A DNA stretch of 64,000 bases, taken from assembly GCA_028713285.1 (NCBI GenBank), contig JAQTOP010000009.1, positions 1-64,000 of the forward strand. Direction: 5' to 3'. The DNA comes from Terrimicrobiaceae bacterium (GTDB lineage Bacteria; Verrucomicrobiota; Verrucomicrobiia; Chthoniobacterales; JAATET01). Shown piece after piece: positions 18,693 to 27,734 of the stretch. The translations under genes were made by a program, and so were the position numbers. The notes beneath the pieces are model-generated. The model was not told the origin of the DNA. It did no database searches and worked only from the letters and a program-made list of their open reading frames with translations. Every line of letters begins with the position of its first letter. Position 1 is the stretch's first letter.

Positions 18693-19738
18693 AGCCGCAT
18701 CGAGTGGCCTTCGTGGGGCTGGGCCGCGTGGCGGACGTGCATTACGCCGCGCTCCAGGCGGCGGGGCCGCGCGCCCGGCTCGCGGCGGTGTGCGATGTGC
18801 GCGCGGAGGCCGTGGAGCAGCGCAAGCAACAATGGGGTGTGCCGGGTTTCACGTCGTTCGAGGAATTGCTGCGCTCGGTCGAGGTCGATGCGGTGTGCCT
18901 GTTTCTGCCGCACGACGTGCATCTGGAATTCGTCACGCTCGCCTCCCGATTCAAGAAGCCGATATTTTTGGAGAAGCCGATTGCGATCTCGGTCGAGGAG
19001 GCGCAGCGGATCAATGGCGTGTGCCGCGACGCGGGAGTGCGGCTGATGGTCGCGCACAATGGGCTGTTCCATCCGGCGTTCGAGCGGATGGTCGCGCTGG
19101 TGCGGGCGGGGTTGATCGGGCGTCCGCTCTTCGCGCAGGCGCGGTCCACGCAATGGCTGGATTTTCGACCGTGGGATTTCCGCTTGAGCAGCAGGAAGAC
19201 AGGCGGTGGAGCGTGGATGGATTGCGCGGGGCATCTCGTCTATCGGCTGCGGGAGGTGTTCGGCGAGGTGGCGGATGTCTCCGGCATGACGGGGAACCTG
19301 GTGCGCGCCGAGATGGAAGGGGAGGACTTTGCGTCGGCGGTATTGCGCTACGAATCGGGCGCGATGGCGCAGATCACGGTGAGCTATGGATTGAAGCTGC
19401 CCGGCTACGAACACGACTGGCCGCAAGGCTGCGAGCAGTCGCTTTTGATTTCGGGCGACCGTGGCGCGGTGGAATACGCGATCTGCCCGCATCCGAGCCT
19501 GCGGCTGTTCAGCGAGGTCGAGGGCGGGCGCTCGCCGGCGTTGCAAGGCTGGATCGTGCAGGAGACGCCTGAGCCGTTCGAGTTCAGCTTCGTGCGGCAA
19601 CTGGCGCACTTTCTCGATTGCCTCGACAGCGGAGAGGAGGCGCGGGTGACGGGCGGGGATGCGATTGAGACCCTCAAGGTCCTGCGGGCGCTTTACGACA
19701 AATTGTCCGATGCCGGCGGCGCCGGAGAAGCAATATGA
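18689..19738 (+). CDS. Gfo/Idh/MocA-family oxidoreductase
   Basis: 349-residue NAD(P)-dependent sugar or polyol dehydrogenase. The N-terminal Rossmann domain has VGLGRVADVHYAALQ, the conserved EKP motif is IFLEKPIAISVEEA, and the C-terminal alpha/beta domain includes GGGAWMDCAGHLVYRLREVF. The start is GTG 18689 overlapping the upstream TGA, and the stop overlaps the next ATG by 4 bases. Together with the neighbouring acid-sugar dehydratases it could oxidise a sugar to its lactone or acid, but the family is too broad to name a substrate. Confidence 0.9.
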   Translation: MKPHRVAFVGLGRVADVHYAALQAAGPRARLAAVCDVRAEAVEQRKQQWGVPGFTSFEELLRSVEVDAVCLFLPHDVHLEFVTLASRFKKPIFLEKPIAISVEEAQRINGVCRDAGVRLMVAHNGLFHPAFERMVALVRAGLIGRPLFAQARSTQWLDFRPWDFRLSSRKTGGGAWMDCAGHLVYRLREVFGEVADVSGMTGNLVRAEMEGEDFASAVLRYESGAMAQITVSYGLKLPGYEHDWPQGCEQSLLISGDRGAVEYAICPHPSLRLFSEVEGGRSPALQGWIVQETPEPFEFSFVRQLAHFLDCLDSGEEARVTGGDAIETLKVLRALYDKLSDAGGAGEAI

Positions 19739-20916
19739 AGATCGATCAAGTCCGGATCTTGCGACTGGAGCAATCCTTGTGGGGCCCCTTTTGGGAAGCG
19801 CAAAAAAAAGCGCCGTCGGCCTCGCCGCTCTCGCGTTACGCCGAGTATGCGGGGTCGCTCGATTCGTGGTGGTGGCCGCAGGCCCTGGTGATCGTTCGAA
19901 TCGACGCGGGCGGGTATCATGGCATCGGCTGGGCGGAGGACGGCACCGGCGCGGCGCAGGCGGTGCTCGAGCGGCATTTCAAGGGTCTGCTGGAGGGGCA
20001 GGATGCCGGGCGAATCGAGCGGTTGTGGGATATTCTCTACCGGGCATCGATTCCCTACGGGCGCAAAGGGGTGGCGATCGAGGCTTTGAGCGCGGTGGAC
20101 ATCGCCCTGTGGGATCTGGCCGGAAAGGCTGCGGGAAAACCGGTGCATGCATTATTGGGGGGAGCGCTGCGCGACCGGCTGCCGGTGTATGCCAGCCACC
20201 TGCAACCGGTGGCGAATGACCTGCTGGTCGAAGAGGCGCGGGCTTACATGGAGGAAGGCTACCGCGCCATGAAAACGCGTTTCCCGGCTCATGCGGGAAT
20301 GGGGGCCGCGGGCATCCGCCGGAATGTGGAACATATCGCGCTGCTGCGCGAGACGATCGGGGCGGGGGTTGATTTGATGGCGGACGCCTACATGGGATGG
20401 GACCTGCGCTTTGCCAGGCGGATGACGAAGGAACTGGAGCCATTCGACCTGGGCTGGATTGAAGAACCGCTGCTGCCCGACGAGCTGGATGCATATGTCG
20501 CGTTGTGCAGGCACAGCCGCATCCCGATTTCCCACGGAGAAAATGAATTCACGCCTTATGGATTCCACCAGATTCTTCAGGCGCGGGCCGCGCACGTGTT
20601 GCAGCCGGATGTGCATCGCGCCGGCGGAATCACGGCGGTCCGAAAAATCGCGGCGCTGGCCGAAGCTGCCGGAGTGGAAGTGATCCCGCATGCGTTCAGT
20701 GCGCCGACGGTGCAGGTCATGGCGGCCCTGCCCAATTTCCGGATTTTGGAGTATCTCACGGTCCCGGTCTGGGCTCGAAAAAATCTGGAAGAAATGGTGC
20801 CGGTATTTTTGGGCGAGCCCCGTGTCGAACACGGCGAAGTGGGATTGAACGACCGGCCCGGTCTGGGGATCGAGCTGAATGCCGATGCCTATCCGGAATT
20901 GAAACCTTTGTGCTGA
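19735..20916 (+). CDS. Enolase-superfamily (MR/MLE) acid-sugar dehydratase
   Basis: 393 residues with an N-terminal capping domain and a TIM barrel. Catalytic and metal residues can be followed: the KxR motif (MKTRFP), metal Asp in MADAYMGWD, Glu in WIEEPLLPDE, Glu in SHGENEFTPYGF, and the general-base His in VEVIPHAFS. This pattern resembles rhamnonate or other hexonate/pentonate dehydratases more than racemases, so removal of water to a 2-keto-3-deoxy sugar acid is the likely reaction. It overlaps the Gfo/Idh gene by 4 bases. Exact substrate undetermined. Confidence 0.85.
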   Translation: MKIDQVRILRLEQSLWGPFWEAQKKAPSASPLSRYAEYAGSLDSWWWPQALVIVRIDAGGYHGIGWAEDGTGAAQAVLERHFKGLLEGQDAGRIERLWDILYRASIPYGRKGVAIEALSAVDIALWDLAGKAAGKPVHALLGGALRDRLPVYASHLQPVANDLLVEEARAYMEEGYRAMKTRFPAHAGMGAAGIRRNVEHIALLRETIGAGVDLMADAYMGWDLRFARRMTKELEPFDLGWIEEPLLPDELDAYVALCRHSRIPISHGENEFTPYGFHQILQARAAHVLQPDVHRAGGITAVRKIAALAEAAGVEVIPHAFSAPTVQVMAALPNFRILEYLTVPVWARKNLEEMVPVFLGEPRVEHGEVGLNDRPGLGIELNADAYPELKPLC

Positions 20917-20919
20917 ACG

Positions 20920-21942
20920 ATGCATTACCAAAAGGTCGTTGAGCACCTTCGAGCGGCGGACCTTCCGGTGCGGGAAATCGTCTCGCCGTCGGGCGGAAGG
21001 GCGGTGGTAACGACCACCGGAGGTTGCCTGGCCGGCCTGTGCGTCGAGGGCGAAGAAGAGAACATCCTCTACACGAATGAGGCCATTGCCCAGCCCGGCT
21101 GGCCGCGGGGAAAGGTGTCCACCCAGATCGGCGGGCTGCGTTTGTGGTTCGCCCCCGAATACGCGTATTTCTGGAAGGGGAAGCCCGATGCGCGCGCGCT
21201 GCACAATTATGTCGTGCAGGAAAACTGCGATCCCGGCGCCTACAAGATCACTCACGCGGACGCCAGCAGCGTCCGATTGGGGATGACGACCTCGCTCGAG
21301 GATTTTCGCGACGGAAGCAGGATCGAATTCGCCGTCGAGCGTGTCATCAGCGCCGTGCCTGCCCCGGTGAAGCCGGGGGCATTGCGCTACATGGGACTGC
21401 GCATCCAGCATCGCCTTGAACTGCTCCGCGCCAAACCGGGCCAGAGGATCGATTTGTGGAACGTGCTGCAAATGCCGACGGGAAGCCGCCTCCTTGTGCC
21501 CACACGCGGCCCGACGAAACCGATGGTCTATTTCAACGCGTTTCACAACAGCGATTGGGAGGCGGGCGCGGACGCCCTCACATGGGATTTTCGCGGAACG
21601 GCCAAGGCCAAGGTCGGCCTGGATCTTGCGCAGGTCACGGGTTGCGCGGGCGTGTTGCGTCCGCTCGCGAGAGGCCGGTTTGCGGCGATGATCTGGCAGT
21701 ATCCGCTATGCCCGGGGATGGTCTATTCCGACGGCCCGTCGGAAGCGCGCGCCCGCAATCAAATCGTGCAGGCTTGGGACGGTTTCGGATTCGGCGAATT
21801 GGAAACCCACAGCCCGTCGGTGAGTCTGGAAGATCCCATTTTCGCCGAGCACTCGCTGCTGTGGTGCTTTTGCGGCGACTTCGATCGTGTCAATGCTGTC
21901 GCCGCCGAGTTGCTTGACCGCAGATGGACGAAGCTGCCATGA
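20920..21942 (+). CDS. Conserved protein of DUF6786/mutarotase-like type
   Basis: 340 residues, soluble, no signal peptide. The beta-strand-rich pattern with GLRLWFAPEYAYFW and a late segment of aromatic strands resembles DUF6786, a galactose-mutarotase-like beta-sandwich family; I am not certain of the name. It starts 3 bp after the dehydratase stop inside the sugar-acid operon, so binding or epimerising a sugar derivative is a reasonable idea, but no catalytic residues can be assigned. Confidence 0.5.
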   Translation: MHYQKVVEHLRAADLPVREIVSPSGGRAVVTTTGGCLAGLCVEGEEENILYTNEAIAQPGWPRGKVSTQIGGLRLWFAPEYAYFWKGKPDARALHNYVVQENCDPGAYKITHADASSVRLGMTTSLEDFRDGSRIEFAVERVISAVPAPVKPGALRYMGLRIQHRLELLRAKPGQRIDLWNVLQMPTGSRLLVPTRGPTKPMVYFNAFHNSDWEAGADALTWDFRGTAKAKVGLDLAQVTGCAGVLRPLARGRFAAMIWQYPLCPGMVYSDGPSEARARNQIVQAWDGFGFGELETHSPSVSLEDPIFAEHSLLWCFCGDFDRVNAVAAELLDRRWTKLP

Positions 21943-21997
21943 ACACCTTCCAAACCAGAGCCGGAGAATGCCCCGAACTCTGCGCCCCTCACACCCT

Positions 21998-22633
21998 ATG
22001 AGCCTCGACACCTCGAACAAGCCCCGCTGGCTCTTCATCGCAGACAGCATCACCGACTACCGCCACAGCCAGGATCCCGAAGGCCTTGGATTGGGCTACG
22101 TGCGAATGATCCAGCAATGGCTTGCCGCACGCGGCAAAGCGCCGGAAATGCTCAACCGCGGCATCAGCGGCGATACCGTTCGCCGCCTGGCGGCACGGTG
22201 GGCGGAGGATGTGATCGATCTCAAGCCGGATATGCTGTCGGTCAAGATCGGGGTGGATGATGTCTGGGCTTTGCTCCACCCCGATCGGCGGGCCGATGGC
22301 GTCCCCATCGACGAATTCCACGGCACTTATGACCACTGTCTGGCGACGGTCCGGGAACGTATGCCGGACTGCGAACTGGTTCTCTGCGAGCCTTGCGGCA
22401 TCTGGTCCCCTGTATCGGAGCAGGGCAATGTGGAGCTGCAGCCGTATCTGGAAGCCATTCGTTCGCTCTCCGAAAAATACCGGGCGCGCGCCTTGGTGAA
22501 ACTGCACGCCGCGTTCCTTGATGCCATTGAGGCCCGTCCGGAAATCGACTGGGTGGTGGACGGAATCCATCCCAGCCCTCCCGGCGACATCCTGATCGCC
22601 CATGCGTGGATGAAGGCCTCCGGAAATCTCTAA
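21998..22633 (+). CDS. SGNH/GDSL hydrolase with altered block residues
   Basis: 211-residue SGNH-fold hydrolase. Block I reads FIADSITD (Ala replaces the usual Gly; Ser17 kept), block II Gly is in NRGISGDTVRRL, block III reads KIGVDDVW, with Asp where GxND proteins have the oxyanion-hole Asn, and block V is DGIHPS with the Asp-His pair. Esterase or lipase activity is inferred from the fold; the Asn-to-Asp change may alter it. It begins 55 bp after the DUF6786-like gene and lies 6 bp before the second dehydratase. No export signal. Confidence 0.82.
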   Translation: MSLDTSNKPRWLFIADSITDYRHSQDPEGLGLGYVRMIQQWLAARGKAPEMLNRGISGDTVRRLAARWAEDVIDLKPDMLSVKIGVDDVWALLHPDRRADGVPIDEFHGTYDHCLATVRERMPDCELVLCEPCGIWSPVSEQGNVELQPYLEAIRSLSEKYRARALVKLHAAFLDAIEARPEIDWVVDGIHPSPPGDILIAHAWMKASGNL

Positions 22634-22639
22634 GCACCC

Positions 22640-23749
22640 ATGAAAATCACAAAAATCGAAACCTTCCTGCTGCACGTCCCGGTGACGGGCAGCCAGATCG
22701 CGGACAGCGCGCATCGCATCACGCACTGGGGCGTGCCCGGCGTGATCCTGCACACGGCGGGCGGGCTGCGCGGCTACGGCTACACGGGCACGCATGCGCA
22801 TACGGCCCTGGACCGGTTGATCACCGACTGCATCGCGCAGACCTACGGGCCCCTGCTCGAGGGGGAGGACGCTCAGGACGTCCAGCGGCTCTGGCGCAAG
22901 CTGTGCCATTTTCCACCGGCGCAATGGGTCGGGCGCAGCGGCATCACGCAACTGGCCCTGGCGGCCGTGGACATCGCGCTCTGGGATTTGAAGGCGAAGG
23001 CGGCCGGGCTGCCTTTGTGGAAGCTGCTCGGCGGTTGTCGTCCCGGTGGGATCGAGGCCTACAATACCGACGGCGGCTGGTTGAACCTGACGACCGCGCA
23101 GGTTGTGGAAAATTGCCGCCGCTTTGTTGGTGAAGGCTATCCCGGCGTGAAGATCAAGGTCGGTTCGCCGAACCCGAACGACGACCTCCGCCGCATCGAG
23201 GCGGTGCGCGCCGCCATCGGGCCGGACGTCAAATTCATGGTCGATGCAAACGGCAAATGGGATCTGCCGACCGCGCTGAATACCGCCCGCAAATTCGAGG
23301 ACTACGACATTTATTGGTTCGAAGAGCCGCTGTGGTATGACGACGTCGAAGGCCATGCCGCGCTGGCCCGCGCGACCCGCACGCCCGTCGCGCTGGGGGA
23401 GCAATTGTATTCGCTGGATGCGTTCGCGGCATTTGTCCGGGCGGGCGCGGTGCATTTCGTGCAGGCCGACGTCACGCGCGTGGGCGGGATCACCGAATGG
23501 TGGCAGGTGGCCGATCTGGCGCTGGCGCATCATCTGCCCGTCGCGCCGCACGCGGGTGACATGGGACAGGTGCATCTGCACACCGCGCTGGCGCACCCCG
23601 CCTGCACGATGGTCGAATTCATCCCGTGGATCCGCCATTGCTTTGAAGAACCCATCGTCGTGAAAGACGGACTGTTCGTTCCGCCGCAACAACCCGGCGC
23701 CGGCTCGACGGTGACCGCCGGCGCGCTTCAGGAGTTCGGAATCCGGTGA
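22640..23749 (+). CDS. Enolase-superfamily (MR/MLE) acid-sugar dehydratase, second copy
   Basis: 369 residues. Barrel motifs are KxK (PGVKIKVG), DANGKW (metal Asp with Asn), WFEEPLW, VALGEQLYS (metal Glu) and VAPHAGDMGQVHLHTALAH (His base). The last motif resembles lyxonate or galactonate dehydratase subgroups, so dehydration of a sugar acid is likely. It differs clearly from the enzyme at 19.7 kb (KxR, GENE, IPHAF), so the operon has two specificities. The stop overlaps the following kinase GTG by 4 bases, which supports a direct pathway link to 2-keto-3-deoxy acid phosphorylation. Confidence 0.86.
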   Translation: MKITKIETFLLHVPVTGSQIADSAHRITHWGVPGVILHTAGGLRGYGYTGTHAHTALDRLITDCIAQTYGPLLEGEDAQDVQRLWRKLCHFPPAQWVGRSGITQLALAAVDIALWDLKAKAAGLPLWKLLGGCRPGGIEAYNTDGGWLNLTTAQVVENCRRFVGEGYPGVKIKVGSPNPNDDLRRIEAVRAAIGPDVKFMVDANGKWDLPTALNTARKFEDYDIYWFEEPLWYDDVEGHAALARATRTPVALGEQLYSLDAFAAFVRAGAVHFVQADVTRVGGITEWWQVADLALAHHLPVAPHAGDMGQVHLHTALAHPACTMVEFIPWIRHCFEEPIVVKDGLFVPPQQPGAGSTVTAGALQEFGIR

Positions 23750-24711
23750 GCGAAGCCCGTCCATGCACCGCCTGCTGCTTTGGGGAGGTTTTGGGATTGA
23801 TTTCCAATGCGCCCCCTGCGCGCCTGGCCGACTGCGCAGCCGCGGACCTTGGCTTTGCGGGCGCCGAGTCCAATGTGGCCATTTCGCTCGCACGGCTGGG
23901 CCATTCCACGGACTTTGTGACTGCGCTGGGAGACGATCCATTCGGATGGAGAATTCTCAAAAGCCTGCGTGCGGAAGGTGTGCGGACGGACGGAGTCGAA
24001 ATCGCGGTGGAGGCGCCCACGGCCTTGATGCTGCGCGACCGGCCCGCGTGGGGGGAGCCCGCCGTTTACTACTATCGCCGGCCATCGGCGTTTGGTTCCC
24101 GCTGTTCCGCTCTGGCGGAGCGAATCCCGCTGGAGAATGCGGATATTTTATTTCTCACCGGCATCACCCCCGCTCTGAGTGCGGAATGCCGCGATGCGGT
24201 GGAAGGATTGCTGGATCGGGCGGATGCGCTGGGGACGCAGGTGTGGTTTGATATCAATTTTCGCGGGAAACTCTGGAGTCGCGAAGAGGCTGGGGCGTTT
24301 ATGAGGAAGCATCTCGACCGCTTTCACGGAATTTTTGCCAGCGTGGCGGAAGCCCGGCTCGTCTTTCCGGAGGCGGGAGAGCAAGAAATCGCATGCCGGT
24401 TTTTCGACGGAGGAACCCGTGAGCTGGTCCTCAAGGCCGGATCCGATGGAGCTTCCTACCATTCCCGAGAGAGGACTTTAAAACATGGCCCATTTCACAT
24501 TTCCGCCGAAATCGACCCGATCGGCGCTGGGGACGCATTTAACGCAGGGTTTCTTTCCGCACGATTCGACGGCCTCCCGATCAAGGATCAACTGGAACGG
24601 GGCTGCGCCTTGGGAGCGCTCGCCTGTCTCACCCGCGGGGATTGGGAGGGGGCTCCCACGCGTCCCGAACTGGAACGTTTCATTCGTCGTGAGACCGCCA
24701 GCCACCGATGA
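23746..24711 (+). CDS. PfkB-family carbohydrate kinase, probable 2-keto-3-deoxygluconate kinase
   Basis: 321-residue ribokinase-fold kinase. Visible motifs are the N-terminal CFGEVLGLIS, the substrate-binding GGxxxN-like segment FAGAESNVAISLARLG, and the C-terminal DPIGAGDAFNAGF with the catalytic Asp. The pairing with two acid-sugar dehydratases suggests phosphorylation of a 2-keto-3-deoxy acid (KDG-type), ready for aldol cleavage; fructokinase is the main alternative. It starts with GTG overlapping the dehydratase stop (GTGA). Confidence 0.82.
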   Translation: MSEARPCTACCFGEVLGLISNAPPARLADCAAADLGFAGAESNVAISLARLGHSTDFVTALGDDPFGWRILKSLRAEGVRTDGVEIAVEAPTALMLRDRPAWGEPAVYYYRRPSAFGSRCSALAERIPLENADILFLTGITPALSAECRDAVEGLLDRADALGTQVWFDINFRGKLWSREEAGAFMRKHLDRFHGIFASVAEARLVFPEAGEQEIACRFFDGGTRELVLKAGSDGASYHSRERTLKHGPFHISAEIDPIGAGDAFNAGFLSARFDGLPIKDQLERGCALGALACLTRGDWEGAPTRPELERFIRRETASHR

Positions 24712-24719
24712 ATGCATAG

Positions 24720-25544
24720 GCCGCCTCCGACAGCAGGGTCTTTTGTTCAGGCGAGGCCGTGGGCAGAATTGTGGAAGCGGGCCGGCTCGTGCGCACCATG
24801 AGCGTCGGCGATTTGGTTTTTACCAACGGCGGGGATTTGTGGGGCATGACGCATCTGTTTGGAGGCAGCCACGCCCGGCAGTTGGTGGCGGAGGAAGCGT
24901 CCGTCGTGAAACTGTCGCCGCAGTCGCCGTCGTTGAAGACGATGGCGTATGCGGCCCTGGGCGCGGTCGCGCGGGAATGCGTCTGCCGGATGAAAGTCGA
25001 GCCGGGAGGAATGATGGTGGTTTTTGGATTGGGCATGCTGGGACAGTTGGCCGGCAGGCTGGGGCAGCTCCCGGGGCTGCGCGTTATCGGAGTCAATCGT
25101 TCGGCGTGGAAAGTCGAAGCGGCACGGGCCCTGGGCTTCGACGCGGTCTGCGCGCCCGATGCGCCGGAGATCGAAGCGGCGGTGAAGGCGCTGGGGTTTG
25201 GCCCGCCGAAGCTGGCCTTGGAAACCACCGGCCGGCAGCAAATTTTTGATCTGGCGCTGGCGACGCTGGGCTCGTTCGGCGAGTTGAGCCTTGCGGGCTA
25301 TTACCCGGAGAAATTCCCGGTGGACTGGGATGTCTGCCACGGCAAACAAATGAGCATCCACAATCCCGTGGGCCTCGGCGCGCAACTGCCGAAGGTGATC
25401 CTGGCCATCGAAGGGGGCCGCCTGAATATCGAGCCGTTGATTCGTCACGCGATTTCACCGAAGGAGATCACGGAGTTTTACGCGGACCTGATCGCGAACC
25501 ATTCGAGGTATCTCGGCGTGATCATTGATTGGAGCGCCGGGTGA
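24720..25544 (+). pseudogene. Zinc-binding alcohol dehydrogenase lacking its N-terminal part
   Basis: The readable frame (GTG 24759, 261 residues) encodes the end of the GroES-like domain (VGRIVEAGRLVRTMSVGDLVF) and a complete Rossmann domain (VVFGLGMLGQLAGRLG). Normal medium-chain dehydrogenases are about 340 residues. The in-frame sequence upstream (SRVFCSGEA) still looks like protein but ends at a TAG at 24717-24719, right after the kinase stop, so about 60 N-terminal residues with the catalytic zinc ligands are missing. It could be a deletion remnant, or still be translated from GTG as a partial protein. The stop overlaps the GH9 GTG by 4 bases. Confidence 0.6.
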
Positions 25545-27394
25545 TCGATCCTCTTCCGTTCGCGGACGGACGGGGCGGCGTGGAAAAATTCAAAATGAAG
25601 GAAATCGACAAACCCAATATCATCGTCAACCACACGGGCTTCTTCACGCAGGGAAGCAAGCGAGCCGTCTTTCCCGCGACGGCTCAGGAAGAGTTCGAGC
25701 TTCAGGACATGATGCAAAATGATGCGGAAGCGCCTCTGGGAGCATTTGAAAACTGGAAGACGGTTTTTCGCGGGCGATTGGAAGCGTGCGCGCCGGCCTT
25801 TGGAGAGTATCGCACGGGAGATTTTTCCGATTGGACGACGCCCGGGATCTACCGGCTCGTTTTGCCCGAAGGCGGGGGCCGTTCGCTGATCTTCGCCATT
25901 CACGACGGAATCCTTTCCGACGTGCCCCGGCTCTTTCTTGACTACCTTCACGCCAATCGCTGCGGCGTCTTTGAGAATGACTGGCGCGGTCCGTGCCATC
26001 TGGACGACGGCAGGTTGCGCGCTTCCGGGAAGCTCATCGATGCCACCGGCGGCTGGCACGACGCGGGCGATACGCGCAAGTGGATGGCCCATTGCACACT
26101 GCCCGCCTGGGCGATGGCGGTTTACAAGGAACGCCACGGGCGCGGATGGGATCACTGGCAGGAGGACCCCTGGCGGGATGACCTGCTGGCCGAGATCGCC
26201 TGGGGCGTCTCCTTCATTCCCAAGATGCAGGATCCATCCTCCGGGATGATTTATTCCGACGTCGGAGGCGGCGGGGATTCCCGCAAACGGGAGGGGATGA
26301 ACTGGTGGGTCGAAAACCTCTCCGGCTGCTACGCCGACAACGCCGACAACCGCTTCACCGACAACATCCCCGGCAGCGGGGACGAGCGAAACATTCGCGA
26401 GGAGTATAACGCGGTCGTTCAATACTCCAACATCAGCATCCTCCATCAAACCGCGCGGTTACTGGAGCAGGGCGATCCCGCTCTGGCAGAAGATGCGCGT
26501 CGCGTCGCGGCGGCGTGCTGGCGCTTCATGGAAGGTCGGCTCGAAGACACCTATCACGGCTGGACTTCCGTGCGCGCATGGAGGCTGCTGGCGGCGCTGG
26601 CTTGCGATGCCGGCCCCGTGATCGTCGAAGAGGCGCTGGGTCGTTTGCTCGAGTTGCGGGCTCCCTCCATTGGATTTTGGTTCATGGATTCGCGAAAACG
26701 GGATTTCTATCGCGGCGCCCTCCAATCCGCGCAACCGCTGATCGCGCTGGCCGCATTCGCGGAAAAATTTCCGTCCCATCCCCGCCGCCGGGAAGTCCGG
26801 GATGCGGTCGTCGAGTGCCTGGAGCGGTATGTCGAACCGCTGCGACGCACGAACCCGTTCGGCATCGTTCCTTACGGCCTATACATGCGGCCAGCCACGG
26901 AAGGCGATCGGTATCGCGAATGGAGCGACGGTCATTGTTACCGCTTCTTCATGCCGGATTGTTCGAAGCAAAAGCTCAATAGCGGACTGGCCGGCCATTG
27001 GACGAGCTGGGCCCACGCCCTGGCCTGGTGCGGTGAAGTGTTTGATTTGCCGGAGTTCCGGACCGGCGCGCTGGATCAGCTCCATTGGCTGCTGGGGAAC
27101 AACCCCGTGCAGGCTTCGTTCCTTTCCGGGATCGGTTACAACCATCCCATGCCGCACAGCCGGGCGTTTGGCTATCTGAACGGCGGGCTGATGAACGGCC
27201 CTCGGGGCAATGCGAAAGACGAAATGTTCGTCGATCTCGGCGCCCACGGGGACTGGTCCACGTGCGAGTATTGGAATGCTCCCCTGGCCAACGCCCTTTT
27301 CGCCTTGTCCTACCTCCTGCCGAAACATCGCGAACCGCGCGGAAAAATTGGCACCCGGACGCAGGCGCATGGCGACCCGGGCAGTGTTGATTGA
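25541..27394 (+). CDS. Glycoside hydrolase family 9 protein without export signal
   Basis: 617 residues from GTG 25541, which overlaps the dehydrogenase stop; an ATG at 25595 is an alternative. An N-terminal immunoglobulin-like CelD_N domain (NIIVNHTGFFTQGSKRAVFP, about 25-110) precedes the (alpha/alpha)6 GH9 barrel. Catalytic features are GGWHDAGDTRKW (nucleophile and base Asp) and DWSTCEYWNAPLANALF (acid Glu), with LLGNNPVQASF and GYNHP between. GH9 enzymes are endoglucanases or exo-glucosaminidases/glucosidases. With no signal peptide this one is probably cytoplasmic and may trim imported oligosaccharides. It is the last gene of the sugar operon. Confidence 0.88.
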   Translation: MIDPLPFADGRGGVEKFKMKEIDKPNIIVNHTGFFTQGSKRAVFPATAQEEFELQDMMQNDAEAPLGAFENWKTVFRGRLEACAPAFGEYRTGDFSDWTTPGIYRLVLPEGGGRSLIFAIHDGILSDVPRLFLDYLHANRCGVFENDWRGPCHLDDGRLRASGKLIDATGGWHDAGDTRKWMAHCTLPAWAMAVYKERHGRGWDHWQEDPWRDDLLAEIAWGVSFIPKMQDPSSGMIYSDVGGGGDSRKREGMNWWVENLSGCYADNADNRFTDNIPGSGDERNIREEYNAVVQYSNISILHQTARLLEQGDPALAEDARRVAAACWRFMEGRLEDTYHGWTSVRAWRLLAALACDAGPVIVEEALGRLLELRAPSIGFWFMDSRKRDFYRGALQSAQPLIALAAFAEKFPSHPRRREVRDAVVECLERYVEPLRRTNPFGIVPYGLYMRPATEGDRYREWSDGHCYRFFMPDCSKQKLNSGLAGHWTSWAHALAWCGEVFDLPEFRTGALDQLHWLLGNNPVQASFLSGIGYNHPMPHSRAFGYLNGGLMNGPRGNAKDEMFVDLGAHGDWSTCEYWNAPLANALFALSYLLPKHREPRGKIGTRTQAHGDPGSVD

Positions 27395-27734
27395 AGTCAG
27401 CGGCAAACAGGAGAGAAAAAACGGAGGACCACCTTTTCCACCCGCCAATCCTTCGTCCTGAACGTCGGCGACATCAGCCAGAGGGATCGGATCCTGCACG
27501 CGATAAAGGCGTGTTTATAGATAACCGGACATCAATAGCGGTTCTGATTGCGAGGCTGGAAGCCTCGCTGCACACGCTGGAAGCGTATGCTCCCCATAGA
27601 TCCCATGCGACCACTCCACGCAATAGATCGTCCGATTATTTGTGAGCGTTGGTATGAGCCGACGCCTCGAATACTCCAGACACCGTCTGGAGTGACACCG
27701 TTGATTCCCGGACAGCGTCTGGGGAAATCGCGAC
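27395..27734. repeat. Intergenic stretch with short tri-nucleotide-loop hairpins
   Basis: No gene is seen in these 340 bases. They contain several perfect or near-perfect palindromes with 3-base loops: GCGAGGCT-GGA-AGCCTCGC at 27550-27568, CGCT-GGA-AGCG at 27575-27585, and ACTCCAGAC-ACC-GTCTGGAGT at 27673-27693, then a decayed copy (GACAGCGTCTGG) near 27711. The loops GGA and ACC and the CTGGA core recur. This looks like a family of small repetitive hairpins, which could also serve as a terminator between the convergent GH9 and toxin genes. Confidence 0.6.
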
